A DNA stretch of 16,158 bases, taken from Euryarchaeota archaeon UBA4. GTDB taxonomy: Archaea; Thermoplasmatota; Poseidoniia; Poseidoniales; Thalassarchaeaceae. A model generated the notes under the pieces. That model had not been told where the DNA came from, ran no database searches, and was given only the letters and a program-made list of their open reading frames with translations. Shown piece after piece: positions 7,207-13,347 of the stretch. A program made the position numbers and the translations under genes. How positions within the stretch are numbered: position 1 is the first letter of the stretch; each line of letters starts with the position of its first letter. Where the stretch lies: contig DAFQ01000059.1 in NCBI GenBank assembly GCA_002497985.1, forward strand, positions 1 through 16,158, written 5' to 3'.

Positions 7207-7544
7207 TGGTTCACCTCCTTCTCAATCACACAGAATTTCACGGTTTTGGAGAGGGGCCTGCATTCCATGATACGCACACTGTCCCCTACCTCTACTCCGT
7301 CAATGCATGATGGTAGGTGGGCCGAATAGCTGCGAGTGCGCTTCTCGTACCTTTCGTACTTCTTCATGTATCGAGTTATTTCCCTCTCCACGACTATCGA
7401 ACCTGACATCCCGTTCGAACGGACTCGGCCCTCGATGATCTGCCCACGGAGCCTCAGGCTTCCGTAGAAGGGGCAGTTTTGGTCCCCGTCCCATTCTCCC
7501 GATGGTTTGGCTACATCAACGCCGATATCCCTAATCTCTGACAT
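7203..7544 (-). CDS. rps17: 30S ribosomal protein S17 (uS17)
   Basis: S17 is an OB-fold protein that binds 16S rRNA helices in the 30S body. The 113-residue archaeal-type protein begins MSEIRDIGVDVAKPSG, followed by CPFYGSLRLRGQIIEGRV (24-41) and VVEREITRYMKKYERYEKR (about 51-69), then PSCIDGVEVGDSVRIMECRP and the conserved LSKTVKF near the end. The start overlaps the Rpp29 stop by one base. The adjacency of rnp1 and rps17 is conserved in archaea. Confidence 0.97.
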   Translation of the reverse strand: MSEIRDIGVDVAKPSGEWDGDQNCPFYGSLRLRGQIIEGRVRSNGMSGSIVVEREITRYMKKYERYEKRTRSYSAHLPSCIDGVEVGDSVRIMECRPLSKTVKFCVIEKEVNQ

Positions 7545-7795
7545 TACTTGTACCTCCTTCCTATTCTGTCCTCGGGGCGTTGAATTACTTTGGATCCAAC
7601 TATCTCCCTGCTTGAGTCTATTGTGAAAGTAACTACATCCTTGGGGATGGTGAGTTCGCCGGAGTCAGTTCTGATTCGAATTGTCCTTCGCGTCTCGTTT
7701 GTGATCATGCCAGTTATCCCCACTAGTCCCGGATCCGATGATCCTGTGACTGAGATTTCGTGAGCGAGCCAAGGTTGGTTGATGATGTCAGACAT
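7544..7795 (-). CDS. rnp1: Ribonuclease P protein component 1 (Rpp29/Pop4 family)
   Basis: This archaeal RNase P protein helps the catalytic RNA cleave 5' leaders from precursor tRNAs. The 83-residue protein carries the Sm-like Rpp29 barrel: LAHEISVTGSSDPGLVGITG (10-29), MITNETRRTIRIRTDSGE (30-47), IPKDVVTFTI, and the family end IQRPEDRIGRRYK (71-83). It is at the short end for the family because the poorly conserved N-terminal helix is reduced. The gene begins directly after the aIF1 stop (TAAATG) and overlaps S17 by one base. Confidence 0.95.
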   Translation of the reverse strand: MSDIINQPWLAHEISVTGSSDPGLVGITGMITNETRRTIRIRTDSGELTIPKDVVTFTIDSSREIVGSKVIQRPEDRIGRRYK

Positions 7796-8095
7796 TTATC
7801 GCACCTCCACCCGATAGCCATTCTGCTCGAGGACCCTCGCAGCCTTCTTCTTGTGATCTCCCTGTAGCTCTATGGTTCGGTCCTTGACGGTTCCACCGCT
7901 CGCACATGCTCCCTTGAGAATCTTGGCGAGTTGGCCAAGATCGATAGCTGAGTCGTCTATTCCCTCGACTATTGTGACCATCTTTCCATACCTCCTCCTT
8001 ACGACCGATATTACCGCCTTTTGCTGCTCTTTGGCAATTTCCTGGCAGATGCAAAGCTCCTGAGGGAGTCCACATGTGTTGCAAATGCCAGATAT
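7796..8095 (-). CDS. sui1: Translation initiation factor aIF1 (SUI1/eIF1 family), apparent AUA start
   Basis: aIF1 binds near the ribosomal P site and rejects wrong start codons or initiator tRNA pairings. The SUI1 fold is clear: VISVVRRRYGKMVTIVEGID, then LGQLAKILKGACASGGTV and IELQGDHKKKAARVLEQNGY. The first ATG (7981) would give 61 residues and remove the N-terminal part. In the same frame upstream, conserved aIF1 sequence continues: ICNTCGLPQELCICQEIAKE, with a C5/C8/C15/C17 zinc-binding pattern. No ATG, GTG or TTG lies between the L29 stop TAG (8096-8098) and this region. The codon right after the stop, ATA at 8093-8095, gives a 99-residue protein starting MSGICNTCGLP, matching haloarchaeal homologues (MSEVCSTCGLP, from memory). 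An AAGGGGG site lies 8 bases before it. ATT at 8084-8086 is the second candidate. A sequencing error or UAG readthrough is possible. Confidence 0.88.
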   Translation of the reverse strand: MSGICNTCGLPQELCICQEIAKEQQKAVISVVRRRYGKMVTIVEGIDDSAIDLGQLAKILKGACASGGTVKDRTIELQGDHKKKAARVLEQNGYRVEVR

Positions 8096-8308
8096 CTACT
8101 CGTCCCCCTTGTTTTCTTCTTGGCTGATCTTAGTTAGCAGCCTTGCTATGCTTCTCCGAGTCTGCTTGTACGCCCCAGAGTTTGAGAGGGAGCCGCCCAA
8201 TGCCTGCTGGGCCCTTAGTTGGAGCATCTCGTCACGGAGCTCCTCCAGTGTTCGGAGGCGCTGCTCTTGGTTCATCGTGTCGATGTCCCTTGAGCTGATG
8301 TGTGACAT
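8096..8308 (-). CDS. rpl29: 50S ribosomal protein L29 (uL29)
   Basis: L29 is a small helical hairpin protein next to the peptide exit tunnel, part of the binding area for nascent-chain factors. The 70-residue sequence has the two-helix pattern: SSRDIDTMNQEQRLRTLEEL, then LRDEMLQLRAQQALGG, SNSGAYKQTRRSIARLLTKI. The ATG follows the S3 stop without a gap (TGAATG), with GAGG supplied by the final Glu codons of S3. The TAG stop is directly followed, in the same frame, by the aIF1 coding region, so readthrough would make an L29-aIF1 fusion. Confidence 0.96.
   Translation of the reverse strand: MSHISSRDIDTMNQEQRLRTLEELRDEMLQLRAQQALGGSLSNSGAYKQTRRSIARLLTKISQEENKGDE
8104..8110 (-). promoter_or_regulatory. 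Probable Shine-Dalgarno site for aIF1 at a non-AUG start
   Basis: On the minus strand AAGGGGG lies inside the last codons of L29, eight bases before the ATA at 8093-8095 and 17 bases before the ATT at 8084-8086. It can pair with the archaeal anti-Shine-Dalgarno with one G-U wobble. The spacing favours ATA over ATT as the aIF1 start. Confidence 0.5.
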
Positions 8309-9076
8309 TCACTCTTCCTCCTTTTCGTCAGTCTCGATCTCTGCCATCTTCTCGATTGCGGAGTCGATAACTACCTCTGCATCTGGCTCTGAATCCTGGG
8401 ACTCTTCCTCTACATCTACATCCTCTTCTGCGATGATGTAAGCAACTTCCTCAAGCGGGGGAAGCCCTGATTCGTGCCTGTCCTTGATTACGACCTCGTG
8501 AGGGAGTTTGACACCGGGCCTCATGATCCGTACTGTGCAACCGACCGTTCCGAGTTTCTTCACTGCAACTGAGTAGCCTACGTCCATGAACTGCAGCGCA
8601 GTTTCTCCACAGAACTTGATGTGTCCCTGTTGGAACTTCTCCACCCTGTGCCTAGCACCGGTGATCTTGCCGCTGAGGATGACCAGGCAGCCCCTTGCGC
8701 CGGCATCCATGATACTCTGGGCGGTGCTGTGGCCAGCACGTCGGAAGAACCAGCCCCTCTCAAGGGAGCTTGCCATCCTACTTGCCATGACCTGGGCGTT
8801 GAGCCTTGGCTCTGTAATTTCCTCGACCTCGAGTTTTGGTTCTTGGAGCTTGAAGTCCTCCTTTAGTCGGGTTTCCAACTCCCTGATTACCTTGCCCTTT
8901 CGACCGATTACCCTGCCAACTTGCTCAGCATGTAGAGTGACTTTCGTTCCCTCGGGGGTCCTCTGGAATTGTAGGTCCCCGAATCCTGCCCTCTCGGTTT
9001 CCCTGAGGAGGTATTCGCGTACCAGTTGTCTCTCGACATTTCGGTGAATGAATGTTCTAACGGTGTTCTGCGACAT
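8309..9076 (-). CDS. rps3: 30S ribosomal protein S3 (uS3)
   Basis: S3 lines the mRNA entry tunnel and takes part in mRNA unwinding. The 255-residue protein has a type II KH domain at about 20-95 with the GRKG loop in VGRVIGRKGKVIRELE. The C-terminal S3 domain has the archaeal signature GWFFRRAGHSTAQSIMDAGA followed by RGCLVILSGKITGARHR (about 108-144), and VGCTVRIMRPGVKLPHEV. The last 50 or so residues are strongly acidic (ending DEKEEE) and presumably disordered. The start overlaps the L22 stop by one base (TGATG). Confidence 0.97.
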   Translation of the reverse strand: MSQNTVRTFIHRNVERQLVREYLLRETERAGFGDLQFQRTPEGTKVTLHAEQVGRVIGRKGKVIRELETRLKEDFKLQEPKLEVEEITEPRLNAQVMASRMASSLERGWFFRRAGHSTAQSIMDAGARGCLVILSGKITGARHRVEKFQQGHIKFCGETALQFMDVGYSVAVKKLGTVGCTVRIMRPGVKLPHEVVIKDRHESGLPPLEEVAYIIAEEDVDVEEESQDSEPDAEVVIDSAIEKMAEIETDEKEEE

Positions 9077-9600
9077 CAGAAATCATCCTCCTCATCTTCG
9101 TCTCCGAAGAACTCCAAGAAAATCTCTAGATTGACCTGGTAGTGATTCTTTGGTGTTGCCCTACCTTGGGCCCTGGGCCTCCAATGCCTCTGAATTTGGC
9201 CACGGTGTGCAGCCAGATGTGTGATTGTCATATCTTCTGGATCTATGGTATCGAATCTCTGTCTGGCATTTTCCATTGCGCTGTTAATCAGTTTGATGAA
9301 TTCCTTTGATGCCTTGTTGGGGTACTTCCCTGGTCCCATCTTGCCCTTCCTGTGTCCGGCCATTGTGTTTCCACCACGGCCCCTTCTGGATCTCCTGGTG
9401 TAGGGGATGGCCCTCTTCTTTTCTATTACGTCCTCGAGGTAACTGATTGCAGCAGCCGCATTCATCCCCCTCAGGGCCTTGGCGATGTGATAGCAGTGCT
9501 TGTGGTGAGCTTCGATGTTTACTGCCCTAGCGGTAACTAGGTTGGAGCCCTCTAGCAGTTGCGTGTAACCGCTCTGCGAGTTTCCGGATCTCCTGCTCAT
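9076..9600 (-). CDS. rpl22: 50S ribosomal protein L22 (uL22)
   Basis: L22 contacts all domains of 23S rRNA and sends a loop into the exit tunnel. The 174-residue archaeal-type protein shows HCYHIAKALRGMNAAAAISY (36-55), LEDVIEKKRAIPYTRR, GHRKGKMGPGKYPNKASKEF (about 82-101), then AHRGQIQRHWRPRAQGRATP in the second half (about 130-149), the tunnel-loop region. It ends in an acidic tail (GDEDEEDDF). The ATG is preceded by GAGGTGAGAAG, placed just after the S19 stop TAA. Confidence 0.97.
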   Translation of the reverse strand: MSRRSGNSQSGYTQLLEGSNLVTARAVNIEAHHKHCYHIAKALRGMNAAAAISYLEDVIEKKRAIPYTRRSRRGRGGNTMAGHRKGKMGPGKYPNKASKEFIKLINSAMENARQRFDTIDPEDMTITHLAAHRGQIQRHWRPRAQGRATPKNHYQVNLEIFLEFFGDEDEEDDF

Positions 9601-9615
9601 TTCTTCTCACCTCAC

Positions 9616-10125
9616 TTACTTCAATGCCACGTGTGTAGAGGACCTGGTTGCCCCCACTCCTGGACCAGTATGGGTTACTGACCTTCTTGTAATTGCGAAT
9701 TCGCCCAATGCGTGACCTATCATCTCTGGGACTATCTCTATGTTGACGAAGTCGCGTCCGTTGTGAACTCCAACGGTCGTGCCTACCATCTCGGGCAGAA
9801 CGCATAGACTTCTGCAATGGGTCTTGACTACCTTCCCGTTCTTGTTGGATCGAATCTTCTCAAGGAGCTTTTCGCACTCTGGGTTGAGGCCCTCGTACAT
9901 CCTGACGATGGATCTCTTGGCCCTAGATGGCATCAATGAAGCGATGCTGATTGCCTCATAGTCATCCTCTGGAGGCATGAGTGGCATCTCAAGAAGTTGG
10001 TCAAGTGTGTAGCCGCGCCATAGGAACTCCTTCTTCCTGCGCTCACTGATCTTTGACCTCCTCTTGCGTGCCTGCCTTCGGGCGAGCTTTGGCGAGCGGA
10101 AGGACTTCTTTGACCTACGTGCCAT
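9616..10125 (-). CDS. rps19: 30S ribosomal protein S19 (uS19)
   Basis: S19 lies in the 30S head close to the A and P sites. The 169-residue protein has a basic N-terminal extension (ARRSKKSFRSPKLARRQARK), then the archaeal segment EFLWRGYTLDQLLEMPL (33-49). The core follows: VVKTHCRSLCVLPEMVG, TVGVHNGRDFVNIEIVPEMI and GHALGEFAITRRSVTH with GPGVGATRSS at the end. It is somewhat longer than usual (about 135-150) because of the N-terminus. GGAGGTCGAG at the end of L2 serves as its Shine-Dalgarno; the two genes are one base apart. Confidence 0.97.
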   Translation of the reverse strand: MARRSKKSFRSPKLARRQARKRRSKISERRKKEFLWRGYTLDQLLEMPLMPPEDDYEAISIASLMPSRAKRSIVRMYEGLNPECEKLLEKIRSNKNGKVVKTHCRSLCVLPEMVGTTVGVHNGRDFVNIEIVPEMIGHALGEFAITRRSVTHTGPGVGATRSSTHVALK

Positions 10126-10126
10126 T

Positions 10127-10852
10127 TCACTCGACCTCCTGTTGGCGTACTCTGCCTCTTCCGGTTCTGCGGGGAGCTATGTTTCCGACCTTCTTCCCTG
10201 GAGGTGTGTTTCTGCTCACGGAGTTTGGTCCGTGGACGGCCTGATGGTTTCCTCCGCCATGGGGGTGGTCAACAGGGTTCATTGCTACCCCGGAGACTGT
10301 TGGGTAGAGCTTTCCTCTTGCCTTTGCCCTGTGATGAGCGGCACCAGCCCTCATCAGTGGCTTCTCCGTCCTGCCATGACCGCTTAGGACCCCTATTGTC
10401 GCCCTGCATTTCCCTGGCAAGTCCTTGACCCTTCCACTAGGTAGTCGAATTCTCACGCGATCCCCGGTTCTGCTCTCTACTACAGCCGAGTTCCCGCCTG
10501 AGCGAGCGAACTTCCCGCCGTCTCCTGGCCTGGACTCGACGTTGCAAACGGGGGTGCCTTCTGGTATGCCACTGAGATTTGTGACATTACCGGGCCTGAG
10601 CGTGACGTTTTCTCCGAAGGAGACCGGTTGACCGACTGAGATTCCCTCAGGCGCGGCTATGTGCCCTTCGGTACCATCCTCGAACTTGATCTTGGCTAGT
10701 GGTGCGGTATGCGCCGGGCTGTGGACCAGGTCCACTACCTCTCCGATCTCCTCGCTCACGCGTGGTAGTCTGTTGGCCGCAGGGAACCTGTGGCTTGATA
10801 CACGGTTCTTTGGACTTGAACCGCGACGTTGTGAACGTGTCCTCTTGCCCAT
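10127..10852 (-). CDS. rpl2: 50S ribosomal protein L2 (uL2)
   Basis: L2 is a core 23S-binding protein needed for subunit joining and peptidyl transferase activity. The 241-residue protein contains an OB-fold region (about 37-115, e.g. GEVVDLVHSPAHTAPLAKIK) and the SH3-like C-terminal domain with KFARSGGNSAVVESRTGDRV. The signature VSGVAMNPVDHPHGGGNHQ (about 186-204) includes the histidines (196, 198) near the peptidyl transferase centre. The start ATG is preceded by GAGGTGAT right after the L23 stop. Confidence 0.98.
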   Translation of the reverse strand: MGKRTRSQRRGSSPKNRVSSHRFPAANRLPRVSEEIGEVVDLVHSPAHTAPLAKIKFEDGTEGHIAAPEGISVGQPVSFGENVTLRPGNVTNLSGIPEGTPVCNVESRPGDGGKFARSGGNSAVVESRTGDRVRIRLPSGRVKDLPGKCRATIGVLSGHGRTEKPLMRAGAAHHRAKARGKLYPTVSGVAMNPVDHPHGGGNHQAVHGPNSVSRNTPPGKKVGNIAPRRTGRGRVRQQEVE

Positions 10853-10864
10853 ATTATCACCTCA

Positions 10865-11155
10865 TCAGAAAGCACCCAACTTGAGTGCTGCCTCCTCTGC
10901 GTCGTATCCCTCGGCGAGACGCACAGATGCGTGCTTGCCTGTAATGGTAATTCTGGTGTTTACTTTGGCCACCTTGACTTCGAAAAGCTCCTCGACGGCT
11001 TCTCTGATCTGCCTCTTTGTGGCGTCCCGATGGACGATGAACTCGATTCTGTTGTTGTTCTGTGCGTATCCTATCTCTGGATCCGCTACCCTCCTTGCCT
11101 CGAGTGTCTTTTCGGTAATCCATGGCATAATGATGATTTCAAACGGATCTACCAT
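10865..11155 (-). CDS. rpl23: 50S ribosomal protein L23 (uL23)
   Basis: L23 sits at the exit-tunnel rim and is the anchor for SRP and other nascent-chain factors. The 96-residue sequence starts MVDPFEIIIMPWITEKTLEA. It continues with RIEFIVHRDATKRQIREAVE, ELFEVKVAKVNTRIT and ends EGYDAEEAALKLGAF, matching archaeal L23 in length and motifs. The full-length ATG rather than the internal M10 is chosen because GAGGTGA precedes it at normal distance; the L4 stop TGA is the end of that site. Confidence 0.97.
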   Translation of the reverse strand: MVDPFEIIIMPWITEKTLEARRVADPEIGYAQNNNRIEFIVHRDATKRQIREAVEELFEVKVAKVNTRITITGKHASVRLAEGYDAEEAALKLGAF

Positions 11156-11159
11156 AATT

Positions 11160-12038
11160 TCACCTCATTGCCTCGATTGCGGACTTGGTCCAAACTGTTA
11201 GTCTTCCTGGATCTCCACCGGGTGCCAAATCTTCTGCGCACAGGTCCTTGGCAGCCACTACGTCGACACCGGGAATGTTTGCGGCGGCCCTGTCAAGACC
11301 ATCCCTCTGAGCGACGACGAGAAGTACTGACTTTGGCGTCCTTCTTCGGCGCCCCCTCATAGTTCCCTTTCCAGCTCTGACTGCGCGGCCATCTTTGGCG
11401 CGCCTGAGATCTTCACCGAGTCCGATTCCCTCCATCATGGCAACGAACTTGCGCGTTGAGTACTGTAGGGGTATAGACTCAATGTCATACTTCTCTGAAG
11501 CCCCTTCTCTGTCCTCGGTGTAGCCATCCAGAATTATTGGGAAGCTGACCTGATCCTCGAATCTGTGGCCCCTCGAGGCCACCATTTCCGAGTTTGCAGT
11601 TGCTGCTATTGCAGAGTCTCTGGCGATCGTTCTCTGCTTCGAGTTTAGTTTCTGTGACCAGTCCTTGTCGACCTTGGGTCCATGGGCACGCCTCCCTCCC
11701 CTCGTGTGGGGGTTCTGAGCACCTGTCTTCTGCCCTGTTTTCCTCATAATTCTGGAGACACCTCGGCCCTTGCCCCACCACTCAACGGAATGCTTCATTC
11801 CTGCCTGAGGGGCCTTCTTGCCATCGTGCTCCCTGTGGCCGTATGGTTGACGTCGGTTCGCCCTTGAAGAATGGACAGCGGAACGGATAAGATCCTCTCT
11901 AATCTCCGAGGAGAAAACGGCTGGAAGGTTTACTGCCTTCCCTAGCTTGGCTTCGACGCTGAATGACTCTGCAAGAAGTCCAGCGTCCATCTCCTCCTGC
12001 TCGACGGAGTTGACCAAATTGTATGCCTTTGCCTTCAT
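11160..12038 (-). CDS. rpl4: 50S ribosomal protein L4 (uL4, archaeal L4/L1e type)
   Basis: L4 shapes the upper exit tunnel. The open frame continues 16 codons further upstream into L3, but the ATG at 12038 gives the family start MKAKAYNLVNSVEQEEM, lies four bases after the L3 stop, and has GGGAGTG upstream. The 292-residue protein has the archaeal pattern: VFSSEIREDLIRSAVHSSRA, tunnel-loop residues KGRGVSRIMRKTGQKTGAQN, GGRRAHGPKVDKDWSQKLNS, and the C-terminal segment VLLVVAQRDGLDRAAANIPG. It is longer than the archaeal average of about 255, mainly through the central and C-terminal regions. Confidence 0.97.
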   Translation of the reverse strand: MKAKAYNLVNSVEQEEMDAGLLAESFSVEAKLGKAVNLPAVFSSEIREDLIRSAVHSSRANRRQPYGHREHDGKKAPQAGMKHSVEWWGKGRGVSRIMRKTGQKTGAQNPHTRGGRRAHGPKVDKDWSQKLNSKQRTIARDSAIAATANSEMVASRGHRFEDQVSFPIILDGYTEDREGASEKYDIESIPLQYSTRKFVAMMEGIGLGEDLRRAKDGRAVRAGKGTMRGRRRRTPKSVLLVVAQRDGLDRAAANIPGVDVVAAKDLCAEDLAPGGDPGRLTVWTKSAIEAMR

Positions 12039-12042
12039 TGAA

Positions 12043-13119
12043 TCACACTCCCTGCTTACTCGAGGTACTGACGTAGGTGAGGACAACCTCTGGAAGGTCC
12101 CCCCTTGGTCGGATTGGATCTCTGAACCTCAGCATCCTCTTAGCTGGACCTGGAAGGCTTCCCTGAATCAAGATGTATGGATTAGTAACCTCTCCATAGT
12201 GCAGGAAACCTCCTGCAGGAGTGATATCTGACTCCTCTGGGTTTGAAACTCTGAGGATTCTCTTGTTTAGCTCGGTACGCTGGTGATATCCCACCTGCCC
12301 GGCTTGGGGAACTGTCTTCCTGACATAGCCAGTTCCGAAGTCACCAAGATTCCCTGCCTGACGTCGGCGCTTGCTGTTCTTGTGGCTGAGCAGTTTGACC
12401 CCCCATCTCTTGACGGCCCCCTGCCAACCCTTGCCTTTTGTGACGCCTACGACATCGATATCTTGGCCGGCTTGCCATACATCTTCAACGGTAATCTCGC
12501 CGCCCAACCTCTCACTGGCCCACTCGATCTTCGAGGAGTTGTCTCCACCGGTCAATCCTACTTCCATTATCTCTGGAGTCTTTCCGGGGACGCTCTTTAC
12601 GAGAGAGGGTTGAGTAGCAACAATTAGTCTGACTTCGCACAAATCGGAATCCTTCAGTGAATCCATCGCTTCGTCCGGGGAGCCTTCCCTGCTTGGAATC
12701 CTGCCTCCTCTCTTTGCCGGCTTCCTTCCCTGTTCTGCGTCCCTCTCGCCACGAGTCTGGTTTGCGAGCCTGGGCATTAGCCCATCTAGACCGGACTCGT
12801 TCATGTCAGCCCAGACCTCTCCAGCGGTTTGCATGCCATATGGAGTCATTCTGTAACCCCTGACTGCTAGAACCTTCATTGGAGGTGACTCGACCACCGT
12901 AACCGCCTTGCGGACCTCTTGCCCTGCTGATGTGGAGTTGCTATTGGTGTCCCTGAGAAGTACGTGTGTCATTCCCGCCTTCCAGCCTGCGAATCCCAGA
13001 ACTCTGATCTCCGAGTCGGAAGTCTCGGGCCATGCCTGAATGCGACCGAACTTCCTGAGTGCCCTCTTCCGAGGGCTAAAGCCCATGCTACCTCGGCGGG
13101 GTCTACTCTTGTCGGCCAT
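12043..13119 (-). CDS. rpl3: 50S ribosomal protein L3 (uL3), first gene of the operon
   Basis: L3 is an early assembly protein reaching the peptidyl transferase centre. The 358-residue protein is of archaeal length. Its N-terminus is basic with GSMGFSPRKRALRKFGRIQAW (10-30), then FAGWKAGMTHVLLRD (43-57), and the central finger DVVGVTKGKGWQGAVKRWG (222-240). PQAGQVGYHQRTELNKRIL (271-289) and GGFLHYGEVTNPYILIQGS (303-321) close the core. An insert at about 110-160 is rich in charged residues. The ATG at 13119 is chosen because GGAGG (13127-13131) lies seven bases upstream; another ATG at 13121-13123 is out of frame. Confidence 0.97.
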   Translation of the reverse strand: MADKSRPRRGSMGFSPRKRALRKFGRIQAWPETSDSEIRVLGFAGWKAGMTHVLLRDTNSNSTSAGQEVRKAVTVVESPPMKVLAVRGYRMTPYGMQTAGEVWADMNESGLDGLMPRLANQTRGERDAEQGRKPAKRGGRIPSREGSPDEAMDSLKDSDLCEVRLIVATQPSLVKSVPGKTPEIMEVGLTGGDNSSKIEWASERLGGEITVEDVWQAGQDIDVVGVTKGKGWQGAVKRWGVKLLSHKNSKRRRQAGNLGDFGTGYVRKTVPQAGQVGYHQRTELNKRILRVSNPEESDITPAGGFLHYGEVTNPYILIQGSLPGPAKRMLRFRDPIRPRGDLPEVVLTYVSTSSKQGV

Positions 13120-13126
13120 TCATTTT

Positions 13127-13131
13127 CCTCC
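13127..13131 (-). promoter_or_regulatory. Shine-Dalgarno of the ribosomal operon
   Basis: GGAGG on the minus strand, seven bases before the L3 ATG. It fixes the start of the operon's first gene and argues for a leadered transcript, not a leaderless one. Confidence 0.85.
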
Positions 13132-13147
13132 TTGTATCACCGATTTA

Positions 13148-13161
13148 GGCCGTAAACGGCC
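13148..13161. repeat. Perfect inverted repeat GGCCGT-AA-ACGGCC
   Basis: A perfect 6-base inverted repeat with a 2-base centre, 29 bases before the L3 start on the minus strand. It could be a hairpin in the 5' leader just upstream of the Shine-Dalgarno, or an operator-like site for a dimeric regulator. The sequence does not decide between these. Confidence 0.6.
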
Positions 13162-13175
13162 GTCTACCGGGCTAA

Positions 13176-13281
13176 CCACGTAGTGGAGGCACCGTGACAC
13201 CACACCAGCTTTCCGAGTGGTCGGCTGGTTCTGAGGATGCTTTTGCAGAGCCTTCAGGTGTCTGGTACCTCACGTAGTGAG
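13176..13281. ncRNA. Candidate structured RNA or leader element with a three-way junction
   Basis: Hand folding gives an outer stem of about 15 pairs between 13183-13201 and 13257-13273, including GACACC with GGTGTC, ACC with GGT, GAGG with CCTC (one bulge) and GTG with CAC. Inside are two hairpins: 13205-13228 (CCAG/CTGG and CCGA/TCGG) and 13231-13257 (CTGAGG/CCTTCAG and TGC/GCA around TTTT). The ends carry two near-identical small palindromes, CCACGTAGTGG (13176-13186) and CTCACGTAGTGAG (13269-13281), which could form local hairpins instead. I do not recognise an RNA family. The most economical reading is a structured 5' leader of the ribosomal operon on the minus strand; a free small RNA on either strand is possible. 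Confidence 0.4.
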
Positions 13282-13303
13282 CGGCCTTGCGACAAACATG
13301 CCC

Positions 13304-13308
13304 TATAT
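13304..13308. promoter_or_regulatory. TATA-like element (TATAT)
   Basis: One of the few A/T-rich patches in the intergenic region. If used leftward, an archaeal start site about 25 bases downstream would fall near 13280, right at the edge of the structured region, giving a leader of about 160 bases before L3. Use in the other direction cannot be excluded. Short motif, so low certainty. Confidence 0.3.
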
Positions 13309-13332
13309 GAACGAATCGGGATGGGTTCGGTA

Positions 13333-13347
13333 CACCCCTAAGGGGTG
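13333..13347. repeat. Perfect hairpin CACCCC-TAA-GGGGTG flanked by GGGATGGG direct repeats
   Basis: A perfect 6-base GC-rich inverted repeat with a 3-base loop. It is embedded between two copies of GGGATGGG at 13318-13325 and 13347-13354. No T-run follows on the plus strand and none on the minus strand, so it is not a typical terminator. It may be a protein-binding site between the divergent promoters or part of a transcript leader. Confidence 0.5.

Noticed and set aside
7788..8084. A TTG-started frame of 98 codons overlapping aIF1
   Set aside because: It is out of frame with the conserved SUI1 sequence and has no family resemblance; it is a shadow.
12039..12086. Upstream start for L4 inside L3
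   Set aside because: It adds 16 residues with no homology; the ATG at 12038 has the family N-terminus and a Shine-Dalgarno.
13333..13347. Intrinsic terminator
   Set aside because: No T-run follows on either strand and it lies upstream of both divergent genes, not downstream.
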